Below, one piece after another: positions 35,308 through 44,928 of a DNA stretch of 64,000 bases (positions are counted from its first letter, which is position 1; every line of letters starts with the position of its first letter). The notes under the pieces were generated by a model that was not told the origin of the DNA, did not search any database, and was given only the letters and a program-made list of their open reading frames with translations. Source of the DNA: Pirellulales bacterium. GTDB taxonomy: Bacteria; Planctomycetota; Planctomycetia; Pirellulales; JAEUIK01. A program made the position numbers and the translations under genes. The stretch covers positions 1 through 64,000 of the forward strand of contig JAHBXR010000024.1 of assembly GCA_019636335.1 (NCBI GenBank), written 5' to 3'.

Positions 35308-35318
35308 GATCGCCTTGC

Positions 35319-37076
35319 TCACCAGCGCAACTGATGTTGGATGTAGAACAGCTCGGGCGAGACGTTGGGACCCGTCTGGCGGATGAAATTGCCGGCGAAC
35401 AGCTTCGAGTAGCCAATCAAGATGTCTTGATGGGCGGTGAGATGAAAGTTCACGAGCAGGTCCAGCTCACTCCCCACATCGGTGCCTGCCGCACCGGTGG
35501 GATCCCAACGCGAGACATTGCCTCCCGCGCCGAACAAGGGAGAACGGGACTCCACCAGATGAAAACTGTGGTATTGCAGCAGCACGTAGGTCCACTTGTT
35601 CGGATAGAAGGCGAACTGCACGTTGAAGTCCTGGATGTTCTGCCGCGCCACCAGGTCGAGGTACCCCAAGTAGTAATGGCCGAACGGGTAGAGTTGGTTG
35701 AACGTGCCGAAGGTGTCCCCTTCGCCCGGGTTCGAGTCGCCTGAGGCGAAATCGTAGTAGACCCAGAACTGCGGCGACATCGACAGGTCTTTGAAACGGT
35801 AGCCGCCCCCCGTGGTCACGGCCCCCGCCTGCAATTGCTGATTCGAATAGCGGCCCACTTGCAGCATGCCTTCAAAGTCGTAGAGCCACGTGTTGTCCAG
35901 ATCGCCGATGACGCGTGTGCCGAGCGTGGTGACGTTCGTGCCACCGGGCCGTCCATCGCGACCTACGGCCACTTGATTCGAGTTCTCGAGGTTCAGCGCG
36001 TAGAGATCCCAGAACCGCCCTGGCTGCGAGCGATACGTCGTCCCCAGACCGGTGAAGTTCTGCCGATCGTCGGACGAGTCGAAGTTCGAGGGGTCGGGAA
36101 TCACCGGCTGCAGCCAAAAGCCCGTTGCGTCCCATTTTTCTCCCTGCCGGAAGAGGCGCACTCCTTGAAACGTGCGCAGCACGTTGGCCCACTCGAGGTT
36201 CGAGACCAGGCGCTGCGATCCGAGAATGATTTCTTGTCTCCCGCCGCGTACATAGACGGGCCGTTCGTCCCACTCGAAGAGCTTCAGATCGACGAACAAA
36301 TCGCTCAGGTCCGCGCGATCGCGGTCGATCGGTAGGGCCGGCAATTCCTCGCCGAAATGTTGCGCGTCGAGAAACTGCACGTAGACGCCGAAAAGATCCT
36401 CGTAATAGGCGGAGCCGTACGCGATCGTGCGCAGTTGCTCGTAGCGGTTCGTCACGGTCGTGAAGCGACTGTCGAGTTCGTTCATGTAGCGGTCGCGCAC
36501 TTCGCCGCCGGCCGAAACGAGCCACCCCTCTCCCACGCGCCGACGTTTCAAAAAGTCGGACCACAGGTGGTACTTGTTCTGAGGATCGTCGAGATAGCGG
36601 AAGTCGACGTCGTAGAGCGGGTAGGGCTTGAGGCTGATTCGTCCCCAGGGAAAAGGGGGCGGCTTTTGCCGGTAGTTGTCGGTGAGAACATCCCACGCCG
36701 AATAGTAACCCGGGCCGGTCGGTGGAACCGGATAGAGCCCCAGCCGTGGAAAGATGAAGATCGGTGGCGTGCCGGCGAACGGATTGTGTGGCTTTGGCTT
36801 GGAACCGCTTGGAGCAGCGGGCTGCAATACAGCTTCGCTCCTGAGAGCGGTATCGAACGAAACACCTTCGCCGGGGCCTTCGCTCGCGGCCGATTCATCC
36901 GTCAGCGAATCGTTCATTCCCCCGTCGCCGCGTGTTGCCGCGGCGGAGCCTTCGAATCGTTCGTGCGCGACCGTGCCGAAGGAAGAAAACTCCGCCTCCT
37001 CGTCCCAGGTGGCTTTTGCCAAACCACCTCCAAGCGCAGCGAATACGACACAGAAAAACGCAAGTTTCGTCGGCAC
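35319..37076 (-). CDS. Alginate-export-like outer-membrane porin
   Basis: 585 aa (GTG start). A short hydrophobic leader (LAFFCVVFAALGGGLAKA) is followed by about 100 residues of acidic and Pro-rich linker, then a beta-barrel region with alternating hydrophobic strands. Features include WLVSAGGEVRDRYMNELDSR, LFVDLKLFEWDERPVYVRGG and RQEIILGSQRL, and FYIQHQLRW, a C-terminal end with a terminal aromatic residue. The VYVRGGRQEI...LGSQRLV pattern is typical of the alginate_exp (AlgE-like) family. Export of polysaccharide is not shown. It is convergent with the hicA remnant (12-base gap). Confidence 0.75.
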   Translation of the reverse strand: MPTKLAFFCVVFAALGGGLAKATWDEEAEFSSFGTVAHERFEGSAAATRGDGGMNDSLTDESAASEGPGEGVSFDTALRSEAVLQPAAPSGSKPKPHNPFAGTPPIFIFPRLGLYPVPPTGPGYYSAWDVLTDNYRQKPPPFPWGRISLKPYPLYDVDFRYLDDPQNKYHLWSDFLKRRRVGEGWLVSAGGEVRDRYMNELDSRFTTVTNRYEQLRTIAYGSAYYEDLFGVYVQFLDAQHFGEELPALPIDRDRADLSDLFVDLKLFEWDERPVYVRGGRQEIILGSQRLVSNLEWANVLRTFQGVRLFRQGEKWDATGFWLQPVIPDPSNFDSSDDRQNFTGLGTTYRSQPGRFWDLYALNLENSNQVAVGRDGRPGGTNVTTLGTRVIGDLDNTWLYDFEGMLQVGRYSNQQLQAGAVTTGGGYRFKDLSMSPQFWVYYDFASGDSNPGEGDTFGTFNQLYPFGHYYLGYLDLVARQNIQDFNVQFAFYPNKWTYVLLQYHSFHLVESRSPLFGAGGNVSRWDPTGAAGTDVGSELDLLVNFHLTAHQDILIGYSKLFAGNFIRQTGPNVSPELFYIQHQLRW

Positions 37077-37627
37077 CGGCGTGAATTTCCATTACCTATC
37101 CGCACTGTATTGCCTGCCTGGGTTACATCGGCTGTACTCAACGTGCCAGGCAAGGGTGGGGCGCTGCGCCATCAAAGTCGACGAATGGCAGGCTCGCAGA
37201 GGAGGCGGATAAATGCCCTGGCCGGTCGTGCAACCGTCAAGGTCGGCCTATTTCCTCCAAGCCCCGAGTTGTCGCCGTAGTTGGGCGACCAACGGATGCT
37301 GGATTTTCCGCAGATTTTTCTTTCCTTAGGCGCACTTTCTGACATCATACGGAGGCGTGGGGCGGTGGCGTTGATGGTCGCTAGTTTTTTTGTGCGGCGT
37401 TGGTTTCGTCAGGCGCTATTCCGGCGCCGAGAGATCGGGCACGGTTGCGGAGTTCTCCGCTCTGCTGTGTCCATGTGTGCGACGCGCTCCAGCGAAGCAG
37501 GGGAGCCTGGCTGTGCGGCCTTTGCCCATGGCGCGCGCACGCTCGATTCTCGCCGCGGCACCTCTGCGCGCATCGCCTTTCACGGCATTTCCACTCGTGG
37601 GCAAGCCTATTCTCCTAGGTGTACACG
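37077..37627. other. Divergent promoter region
   Basis: 551 bases between the porin-like gene (minus) and the small membrane protein (plus). No gene is supported. It should contain promoters for both; no clear boxes or long inverted repeats were seen. Confidence 0.4.
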
Positions 37628-38074
37628 ATGAGCAGCACGCTGGACTATGAACCCCAAGTGTTCGACGATCAGCCGCAGCAGGAGAGCCAGCGCCCTTATC
37701 GTCTGGCCTTCGTGGCGCTCGCCTTTATCGTATTCTTCTTCCTGGTCATGCTGGGCGCCGGCAGCACGAAGACCGAGCTAACGATCGAGCTGCGCAACAG
37801 GGGAGACCAGCCCATGCGCAATGTGGTGGTGCGATTGCCCGACGCCTCGCGCGTGATGGGCTTTCTTGCGGCTGGCGGCGAGCGCAGCGTCCGCACCCGT
37901 GCCACGCGCAACGCACCGGTGCAAATCGAGTACCTCGATGGTCGCGGCAGGCTGCGCAACCTGACCACTAGCGTGCGTTTGCAGCCGGGCGAAGTCGGCA
38001 CCGTGCGCATCGACCTGTCCAATACCCGCGTGCTGCGCGTGTACAAAGAGACGCGCGTCTCCACTCGCTCGTAG
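37628..38074 (+). CDS. Hypothetical single-pass membrane protein
   Basis: 148 aa from the ATG at 37628 (AGGTG 6 bases upstream). An N-terminal acidic, Gln-rich cytoplasmic part precedes one membrane segment (LAFVALAFIVFFFLVMLGAG). A small beta-sandwich-like domain follows (TELTIELRNRGDQPMRNVVV, then QIEYLDGRGRLRNLTTSVRL and VGTVRIDLSN). The last part resembles the general NEW/FxLYD type of extracytoplasmic sandwich, but no family is certain. Convergent with the threonine synthase-like gene. Confidence 0.6.
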   Translation: MSSTLDYEPQVFDDQPQQESQRPYRLAFVALAFIVFFFLVMLGAGSTKTELTIELRNRGDQPMRNVVVRLPDASRVMGFLAAGGERSVRTRATRNAPVQIEYLDGRGRLRNLTTSVRLQPGEVGTVRIDLSNTRVLRVYKETRVSTRS

Positions 38075-38119
38075 ACACAGGCCGCACCGAAAAGGCCCCT
38101 CTTGCGATGGCCGCGCGGT

Positions 38120-39358
38120 TCAGACTCCACGCTCGAGGCGCGCCCAGTCAATCGGTTCGCGATGCCGCAGACGTGGCAAGTCGATCGCCATCGCCTCGGG
38201 ATACTTCTGCGCGGCCCCGGTATTGAACACGACCACGCGATCGTCGGGGGCGATCCAACCTTCGGCAGCGAGCATCTCGAGGGCCCCGACGCAGGCGGCG
38301 GTCTCGGGACAAACGCTGATTCCTTCGAGTGACGTCGCGAACTGCATCCATTCCGAGATGCGTCTCTCGTCGACGGCGATGGCGCGTCCGGCGCTCTCGC
38401 GCACGGCATCGAGGATCATGAAGTCTCCGACCGCCGCCGGCACGCGGATGCCGCTGGCGATGGTCGCGGCGCCGGCGAATGGTTCGGCAAATCGCTCTCC
38501 GGCCTCAAAGGCGCGGACGATCGGCGCACAGCCGTCCGATTGCACCGCCACCATGCGCGGTCGTCGACCCGAGGCCAGCCAACCGAGCGAGGCCAGTTCG
38601 GCGAACGCCTTCCACATGCCGATCAACCCGGTGCCACCCCCGGTGGGATAGAGAATCACCTCGGGCAAATGCCCAGCGAACTGCTCGGCCAGTTCGAGCC
38701 CCATCGTTTTCTTGCCTTCGATGCGATAAGGCTCCTTGAGCGTCGACAGGTCGAACCAGCCCAGACGCTCTTTGCCTTCGCGCACGATGCGGCCGCAGTC
38801 GGTGATCAGGCCGTCGACGAGAAAGGTCTTGGCCCCGGCCAAGCGGCATTCGTACTGATTGATAGCGGGCGTGTCGTCGGGCATGAAGACGAACGCTTCG
38901 AGTCCGGCCCGCGCCGCGTAGGCGGCCGCGGCGCCGCCAGCGTTGCCCGCCGTGGGAATCGCCAATCGCTGCACGCCGAAGTGCCGTGCCATGCTCACGG
39001 CCATCGCCAGGCCACGGCTCTTGAAGCTGCCCGTCGGCAGGCGCGATTCATCCTTGATCCAGACCCGCTCGAGTCCGAACCTCGCCCCCAGTCGCGCGCA
39101 GCGCAGCAAGGGAGTTACCGTTTCGCCCAGCGAGACGATGCTGTGCTCGTCCGGCACCGGCAACAATTCGCGCCAGCGCCACATCGTGGCCGGTCGGGCC
39201 ACGACTTCATCCCATGTCACGGCGCGGCCGATGGCCTCCAGGTCGTAGCGCACCCACAACGGGCGCTCGCGGTGCAATGTCTGCAGGCGATCGGCCGGCA
39301 ACGACGTTCCGTCGAGCGCACTTTCGAGATGAGTGACGAACCTGCTCACGCCGAGCAT
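38120..39358 (-). CDS. Threonine synthase-like PLP enzyme
   Basis: 412 aa from the ATG at 39358. A fold-type II PLP enzyme: PLP Lys113 in ESRLPTGSFKSRG, PTAGNAGGAAAAYAARAGL (substrate loop), and the PLP-phosphate site PTGGGTGLIGMW. The N-terminal start FVTHLESALDG resembles threonine synthase, which usually has a Cys (S/C-x-x-C); here it has Ser in place of Cys. The RYDL segment fits threonine synthases of this type. It lies 13 bases after the M29 aminopeptidase on the same strand, so they are probably cotranscribed. Threonine synthesis from O-phosphohomoserine is likely; a diaminopropionate or related lyase role cannot be excluded. Confidence 0.78.
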   Translation of the reverse strand: MLGVSRFVTHLESALDGTSLPADRLQTLHRERPLWVRYDLEAIGRAVTWDEVVARPATMWRWRELLPVPDEHSIVSLGETVTPLLRCARLGARFGLERVWIKDESRLPTGSFKSRGLAMAVSMARHFGVQRLAIPTAGNAGGAAAAYAARAGLEAFVFMPDDTPAINQYECRLAGAKTFLVDGLITDCGRIVREGKERLGWFDLSTLKEPYRIEGKKTMGLELAEQFAGHLPEVILYPTGGGTGLIGMWKAFAELASLGWLASGRRPRMVAVQSDGCAPIVRAFEAGERFAEPFAGAATIASGIRVPAAVGDFMILDAVRESAGRAIAVDERRISEWMQFATSLEGISVCPETAACVGALEMLAAEGWIAPDDRVVVFNTGAAQKYPEAMAIDLPRLRHREPIDWARLERGV

Positions 39359-39371
39359 CCTGCGGATCGGT

Positions 39372-40484
39372 CTACAGCCCCACGTTGAGTCCTTGCAAAT
39401 CGGCCGGCACGAAGCGACCATCGCGGCGGAGCAATTCGCCGTCGAACCAGATCTCGCCGCCGCCATACTCGGGCGTTTGAATCAACACGAGATCCCAATG
39501 CACCCGGCTGCGATTGCCGTTGTCGCACTCGTCGTAGGCGTTGCCGGGCGTCAGATGGATCGAACCGCCGATCTTCTCGTCGAAGAGCGTATCGAGCATC
39601 GGACGGCGAACGCGATTGTTGCAGCCGATCGACCATTCGCCGATGTAGCGTGCCCCTTCGTCCGCATCGAGCACGCGATTGATCTTCTCGGTCTCGTTGG
39701 CCGTGGCGCGGACGATTTTGCCCTCGCGAAACTCGAACTCGATGTTGTCGAACACGGTTCCCTGATACCGCGACGGGGTATTGTAGCGAATCGTGCCATT
39801 GATGCTGTCGCGTACGGGGGCCGTAAAGACCTCGCCGTCAGGAATGTTTCGCTGACCGTGGCACGGACGCACCGGAATCCCCTGGATCGAAAACCGCAAA
39901 TCGGTACCTGGCCCGACGATGCGCACTTCGCTGGCCGCTTCCATGCGTTTGACGAGCGGCTCCTGGTCGCGGGCCATCTGCACGTAGTCGGCCGTGCAGA
40001 CGTCGAAATAGAAGTTCTCGAAGGCCTCGGTGCTCATGTTGGCCGCCTGAGCCATCGAATCGGTCGGATAGCGCAGCACGACCCACTTCGTCTTCGGCAC
40101 GCGGACCTCGGTGTGGACGACCTGCCACCAGTAGGTCTGGTACAAATCCATCTGCTCGTGCGGGACGTCGGCAAACTGGTTGCTGTTCGCCGCGCCGCGG
40201 ATGCCGATGTAGGCGTCCATCTGCTCCATGCGGGCCCGCTCCAGCTCGCCCGCCAGCGAGATGCTCTCCTTCGTGCCCGAGCGATAGAGAGACCGCAGCA
40301 CGGCGTTGTTCTTCCACGTCACCAGCGGCACGGCGCCGCGCGCCGCCGCCAGCTCGACCAGCGTCGTCACGAGCGCGGGATCGGGCAGGTCGAAGGCCTC
40401 GATCAAGACCTTCTCGCCCCGGGCAAGCTGGCAACTGTGATCGATCAGGATCTCGGCGAGACGTTTTATGCGGGGATCGTTCAT
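39372..40484 (-). CDS. M29-type aminopeptidase
   Basis: 370 aa from the ATG at 40484; the open frame runs on upstream without conservation. M29 (thermophilic AmpT/AmpS type) is a dimetal aminopeptidase. Recognisable features: MNDPRIKRLAEILIDHSCQL, ARGEKVLIEAF, YIGIRGAANSNQFAD, GTDLRFSIQG, RNIPDGEVFTAPV (metal Glu region), YIGEWSIGCNNRV, GGSIHLTPGNAYDECDNGN and RSRVHWDLVLI (metal His/Asp). Cytoplasmic peptide turnover. The pairing with the threonine synthase-like gene may serve amino acid salvage, but that is inferred. Confidence 0.88.
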   Translation of the reverse strand: MNDPRIKRLAEILIDHSCQLARGEKVLIEAFDLPDPALVTTLVELAAARGAVPLVTWKNNAVLRSLYRSGTKESISLAGELERARMEQMDAYIGIRGAANSNQFADVPHEQMDLYQTYWWQVVHTEVRVPKTKWVVLRYPTDSMAQAANMSTEAFENFYFDVCTADYVQMARDQEPLVKRMEAASEVRIVGPGTDLRFSIQGIPVRPCHGQRNIPDGEVFTAPVRDSINGTIRYNTPSRYQGTVFDNIEFEFREGKIVRATANETEKINRVLDADEGARYIGEWSIGCNNRVRRPMLDTLFDEKIGGSIHLTPGNAYDECDNGNRSRVHWDLVLIQTPEYGGGEIWFDGELLRRDGRFVPADLQGLNVGL

Positions 40485-40647
40485 CGGCGGGTGATCGCTG
40501 TGCGTGTTTTTCCAAGTGGCCAACGCTCGTCGGGCGGTCAAAAGCAGGCTCATGATAGGATATCCCCCGCGGGGCAACAACGCGTCGCCAGCCGAGCGGT
40601 AAAATGCACCTGGACCGCGGGCGGCATCCTCTTTGACAACATCCGGC

Positions 40648-41607
40648 ATGGCCTCACCTCACGTACTCATCACCGATTTCGCCTGGACCGATCTCGACGT
40701 CGAGCGCGACATCCTGTCGCGTGCCGGGGCAGAGCTCGCTGTCGCGCCGGCGCACGACGTGGCCTCGTTGATCGAGGCAGTGCGCGAGGCCGACGCCATC
40801 ATGACCTGCTGGGCCCCCTTGCCGGCGGAAGTGATCGACGCCGCCCCAAAATGTCGCGTCATTGCACGCCTGGGCATCGGGCTCGACAACATCGATGTCG
40901 CGCGTGCCACGGCGCGGCGCATCGCCGTGACCAACGTGCCGGATTATTGTCTCGAGGAAGTGGCCGAGCACACGCTGGCACTGCTGCTGGCCCTGGCACG
41001 CAAGGTGGCCTTCTACCATCTGGCCACCAAACAAGGCCGCTACGATCTGCGGGCCGAACTGCCCATCCATCGCGTGGCCGGGCAAACACTGGGGCTCATC
41101 GGTTATGGCAACATCGGCAGCACGGTGGCCCGCAAGGCGCAGGCCTTTGGTCTCAACGTGCTCGCCACGACGCGTCGCGAATCGCAGCTCGAGGGGGCCG
41201 TGTGGCGACCGCTCGACGACTTGCTCGCCGAAAGCGACTTCATCTGCTTGCATCTGCCGCTGACCGACGATTCGCGACACCTGATCGACGCGGCACGTCT
41301 GGCGCGCATGAAGTCTTCGGCCTGTCTCATCAATACATCGCGCGGCGGGCTGGTCGATCATCCCGCGCTTGCCCGGGCACTCTCGGCTGGCAAGCTGGCG
41401 GGCGCGGCCCTCGACGTACACGAGCCCGAGCCCCCCGATCTCGCGCAGGCACCGTGGAACCATCCGCACGTGATCGTGACGCCGCATGTCGCCTTCGCGT
41501 CCGAGGAATCGCTGGCCGATCTGCGTCGCCGTGCCACGCAGTCGGTGGTCGACGTACTGTCGGGCCGGCGACCGCGGAATCTCGTGAATCCCGACGTGTG
41601 GGTGTAA
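40648..41607 (+). CDS. D-2-hydroxyacid dehydrogenase (CtBP-like)
   Basis: 319 aa. NAD-binding GYGNIG lies at 152-157. The catalytic set is Arg232 in INTSRGGLVD, Glu261 in HEPEP and His280 in VTPHVAF. RLGIGLDNID (74-83) is also family-typical. It oxidises or reduces 2-hydroxy/2-oxo acids; the C-terminal-binding protein subgroup is closest by style. It is divergent from the aminopeptidase gene with only 163 bases between the two starts, so the promoters are close. Confidence 0.88.
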   Translation: MASPHVLITDFAWTDLDVERDILSRAGAELAVAPAHDVASLIEAVREADAIMTCWAPLPAEVIDAAPKCRVIARLGIGLDNIDVARATARRIAVTNVPDYCLEEVAEHTLALLLALARKVAFYHLATKQGRYDLRAELPIHRVAGQTLGLIGYGNIGSTVARKAQAFGLNVLATTRRESQLEGAVWRPLDDLLAESDFICLHLPLTDDSRHLIDAARLARMKSSACLINTSRGGLVDHPALARALSAGKLAGAALDVHEPEPPDLAQAPWNHPHVIVTPHVAFASEESLADLRRRATQSVVDVLSGRRPRNLVNPDVWV

Positions 41608-41950
41608 AGCCGCACACCGATGCACAGGCCAAACTTACATCCCAGGCTTTCTCCCCCCATCGCCTGACCACTGACCACTGACCACTGACCACTGACCACT
41701 GACCACTGACCACTGACCGCACCGAAGCGGGGGGGCCAGGGCACATTCTTACCCCGTGTCGCCGTCACATTCGATAAAGACGGCCCCCGGCTTTGACCCC
41801 ACCAGCCCCATGTCCTATATCAACTTAGGTGAAAGGCGGTCGGCCTAGGGCGACGTCACCCGCATCGGACGGGGTGCGAACTGGCACTGCCTGAGTCACG
41901 CGGATCGCTCGTTCCGCGCGCGTTCCGCTCCATCGCGATATCGGCCAGGC
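41608..41950. other. Spacer containing the heptamer array
   Basis: 343 bases with no supported gene. Apart from the CTGACCA array it contains no other repeat I can see; its right part should hold the promoter of the coiled-coil gene. Confidence 0.4.
41664..41718. repeat. Heptamer tandem repeat CTGACCA x7.9
   Basis: Seven perfect copies of CTGACCA and a further CTGACC form an uninterrupted 55-bp array between two genes. Short tandemly repeated heptamers of this kind are known from cyanobacteria and some planctomycetes. Copy number is likely to vary between strains. No spacer structure is present, so it is not a CRISPR array. Confidence 0.9.
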
Positions 41951-43666
41951 ATGGAAGATCATCTCTCGCAGTTAGCGCCGGTTGACGGCTGGGGAAACGA
42001 GTTCGCCGCTGCGCTCCAGGAGCAGCAGTCGCGAGCCCGCGCGTTCCTCGGTGCGCAGCGTGCGCGACTCGATGAGATCGAATCCGATTTGGCCCGCCAG
42101 GTCGAACGGGTGGCGCACGAGTTGGAACAGGACTCGCGCCGCATCGAGGACGAGCGCGACGCGACCCGTCGCCAGAATGAAGATCTACAGCGCGGCCGCG
42201 AAGAGTTGGCCCGGCTGCGTCAAGAACTCGAGTCGGCGCGCGATGCCTGGGAACAAAGCCAACAGGCCACCCACCAGCAGCAGCAACAGCTTGCCCACGA
42301 GTTGAATCGTCGCCAAGGCGAACTCGACGCACGTTCGTGCGAATTGGCCGAGACCGAGACCCGCCTGCGACAGCAACAGCGCCAACTGGCCGACGAACGA
42401 GCCGAGTTCGAAGCGGCCACCGACGAGTTGAAGGCGGCGCGTACCCGACTCGACGACAAGTCGGCACAGCTCGAGCGCGAACGAGAAGAGCTGGAGCATG
42501 AGCAGGCAGAAACCAAAGGCCAGCGCCGCCGCATCGCCCACGAGCTGCGCCAGCAGAAGACCACGCTCGATGCCGAACTCAAGAAACAACAGGCCGAGCT
42601 CGAAGCGAACCAGAAGGACCTGGAATCTCGCAACAACGAGCTGGACAAGTTGGCCGATACGCTGCAGCAACGAGCCGTCGAGCTGCAACAGCAGTTCGCC
42701 GAGCGCGAGGCCAAGTTCGCCGAGCGCGAGGCCGAGATCGTGGATCTCCGTCGCCAGCTCGAAGAGACGGGACCTGCCGCCGCGGGCGATCCTCAGCTCG
42801 AAGAACGTTTGCAGCAATTAACCGCCGACTGCCACGGGGCGCGCGAGGCCCGCACACGGCTCGAAGCGGAGCTCGCGTCGACGAGGGCCAGGCTCGAAGC
42901 GGCCGAAGCCGCCCAGCACGAAATCGAAAGCCGCTGTGCATCGCTCAACGAGCGGCTGGCCGATGCCGATCGTCGACTGGCTGCGGCGTCGACCGCTGTG
43001 GCGAACGATGCGCAGGTCGCCGACATGCAGCGTCGGCACGAGATGTTGCTCGAAGACCTGCGCGAGCAGAAAAAGCGCAATCAGAAACTCGAGCACGAGA
43101 TCGAAGGGCTCAAGAGCGGGCGTCTCACGGCGACCCAGATCGAAGGCAACGACTGGGAGTCGCAAAAACGCCGGCTCTTGGCCGCGCTCGAGGCCGAAGC
43201 CGCCGCAGACGACAATCCCGATCGTAAGCAGGAACGGCTCTCGATCGAGGAGACGATTCGCAAGACCGAAACGGTCGTCGCCGCCAAGGAACACGAAATC
43301 AACGAGCTGCAGCGCTTGCTCGAACAGCAGAGCAGCCAGGTCGGCAATCTGGCGGTGGGCGCCGCCGCCATCGCTGCCGAGCTCGACAAGGACGAGCTGA
43401 TTCAGCACGAACGCGAGAAGCTCAACCGCATGCAGGATGAATGGCGCGAGAAGCTGCGCCAGGCCGAGATCGACCTCTCGCTCGAACGGGCCAAAATCGC
43501 CCGCGAGCGCGCCGAGCTCGAAGAAAAACTGCGCCAGACCGAAGACGAGCGCGCACGCCATCCCGAAGCGGGGGAGGTCGATCCCACTGGCAAGAAGCCG
43601 GCCACGCGCGGCAAGTGGCTCGCGCGCCTCGGCCTCAAGGACGACGAAGCAAGCTCCGGTACGTAG
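41951..43666 (+). CDS. Long coiled-coil protein
   Basis: 571 aa, almost entirely heptad coiled coil from about residue 20 to 530. It is rich in Glu, Arg, Gln and Leu (for example VERVAHELEQDSRRIEDERD, QERRA-type runs), with a Gln block QQATHQQQQQLAHELN. The C-terminus is basic with Gly and Pro (GKKPATRGKWLARLGLKDDE). There is no ATPase motif, signal peptide or membrane segment. Cytoskeletal or scaffold roles are possible. Glu/Arg-rich coiled coils are often over-matched in searches, so no function is assigned. Confidence 0.7.
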   Translation: MEDHLSQLAPVDGWGNEFAAALQEQQSRARAFLGAQRARLDEIESDLARQVERVAHELEQDSRRIEDERDATRRQNEDLQRGREELARLRQELESARDAWEQSQQATHQQQQQLAHELNRRQGELDARSCELAETETRLRQQQRQLADERAEFEAATDELKAARTRLDDKSAQLEREREELEHEQAETKGQRRRIAHELRQQKTTLDAELKKQQAELEANQKDLESRNNELDKLADTLQQRAVELQQQFAEREAKFAEREAEIVDLRRQLEETGPAAAGDPQLEERLQQLTADCHGAREARTRLEAELASTRARLEAAEAAQHEIESRCASLNERLADADRRLAAASTAVANDAQVADMQRRHEMLLEDLREQKKRNQKLEHEIEGLKSGRLTATQIEGNDWESQKRRLLAALEAEAAADDNPDRKQERLSIEETIRKTETVVAAKEHEINELQRLLEQQSSQVGNLAVGAAAIAAELDKDELIQHEREKLNRMQDEWREKLRQAEIDLSLERAKIARERAELEEKLRQTEDERARHPEAGEVDPTGKKPATRGKWLARLGLKDDEASSGT

Positions 43667-43753
43667 CGGTTTAACCCGTTCGCCCCACGACATTTCGCCT
43701 GTGCCAGCAAGTTCTCGCTGTCGTACGGCGCACGCTGTCCGCCGCGTGCCCGC

Positions 43754-44641
43754 TCAGGCGTTCTTGAGCGTGTGTGCGTCCGGGGCGGCGCTGCTCAGGT
43801 TGGGCGCCACGTCGACGTCGACATTGCCCACCGCCCACGAAACCGCGCCCAGCACGATGCCCTGGAAGATCGGGTTCGTCCACACGTCCTCGCGGTGCCC
43901 CATCGAGGTGTAGAAGACGCGCCCCTGGCCGTGCATCCGCGCCCAGGTCGAAGGATAGTTCGGCCGCGCGTAGTCGTTCCCTTTCATGAACTCGGTGATC
44001 TGCAGCAGGATGACGTGCAGATCGTCGGCAAAGTTCTTCAGCGCGTACCACTCATCGAGCAGGGCGAACGAATCGCCCAGCTTCTCCACGCCGGGAAACT
44101 TCGGATCGATCACCTCCTGCTTGGCCAACTGCTGCGGGCCGTGGCTGATGAACTCTCCCCCGATCATGGCGATGTACGGGTCGGGGGGATTCTGTCGTTC
44201 GCGGGCATCCCCCTGCGAGTGAAACGTATCGCTCGCGCAGTGCGAGCCGAGGAACCCCTTGCCCCCCGCCACGGCTGCCAGCAGTCGTTCCTTGCCGGCC
44301 GCCGACATCGGCTCGCCGCCGTCGCGACTGGGCTGCGTCAGATCGCCCGTCGTGAAGAAAAAGAAGGCATCGAACTGATCGAGATCGCCATCGAACACGC
44401 GGCCGTCCTTCGTGACGGTCACGTCGAAGCCGTTCTGCTGGCCCAATTCGGTGAAGACGGTCTCCGCGTGTCCCGGCTTCTCGTCCTTGCCGCGGTTGAT
44501 GACCGAGTGCTCGAATCCCTGGCTTCGTGTAAAGAACAGTACGTGCGGCTTGCGCTTGTCTTCGGCCGCGACCCAACCGCGCGGAAAAGCAGCCAGGCTC
44601 AAGGCAGCACCCGTAGTCAACAGCATTTCGCGACGACGCAT
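43754..44641 (-). CDS. ThuA-like domain protein, Tat-type signal
   Basis: 295 aa from the ATG at 44641, with GAGGAG 8 bases upstream. The leader MRRREMLLTTGAALSLAAFP has a twin-Arg-like start. The ThuA/trehalose-utilisation domain (class I glutamine amidotransferase-like fold) follows: HVLFFTRSQGFEHSVINRGK, FDAFFFFTTGDLTQ, GGKGFLGSHCASDTFHSQGD, YIAMIGGEFISHGPQQ, GQGRVFYTSMGHREDVW and QGIVLGAVSWAVG. The GSHCASD nucleophile-elbow region and late His are as in the family. Many such proteins in planctomycetes accompany sugar metabolism; the reaction is unknown. Confidence 0.85.
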   Translation of the reverse strand: MRRREMLLTTGAALSLAAFPRGWVAAEDKRKPHVLFFTRSQGFEHSVINRGKDEKPGHAETVFTELGQQNGFDVTVTKDGRVFDGDLDQFDAFFFFTTGDLTQPSRDGGEPMSAAGKERLLAAVAGGKGFLGSHCASDTFHSQGDARERQNPPDPYIAMIGGEFISHGPQQLAKQEVIDPKFPGVEKLGDSFALLDEWYALKNFADDLHVILLQITEFMKGNDYARPNYPSTWARMHGQGRVFYTSMGHREDVWTNPIFQGIVLGAVSWAVGNVDVDVAPNLSSAAPDAHTLKNA

Positions 44642-44928
44642 GGTGGGAATCTCCTCGAAGGCGACCCCGCGGGCCGCGCGGTAGGGCAGGATGAAGGCGT
44701 AGGGCAGGCGAATCGTGACTTCCGTGGTAACAGAATAACCACCGCCCCAGCACCCGCCAAGCAAGTCGAATAGCGTTCTCCGGCGACACATCATCGCCGC
44801 CGCGACGCGTTCGCTCCCCGTGAACCCCTGGGGGCATCGGCCGATCGACCATGCTAGAATGCCGTCCCTCGAGCCGGGGGCGATTCCAGGCAGGTGAGGT
44901 CACACGGTCTGTACCAAGGGAGGTTCCA

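Noticed and set aside
41664..41718. Possible CRISPR array
   Set aside because: Repeats are 7 bp and contiguous with no spacers, and no cas genes are near.
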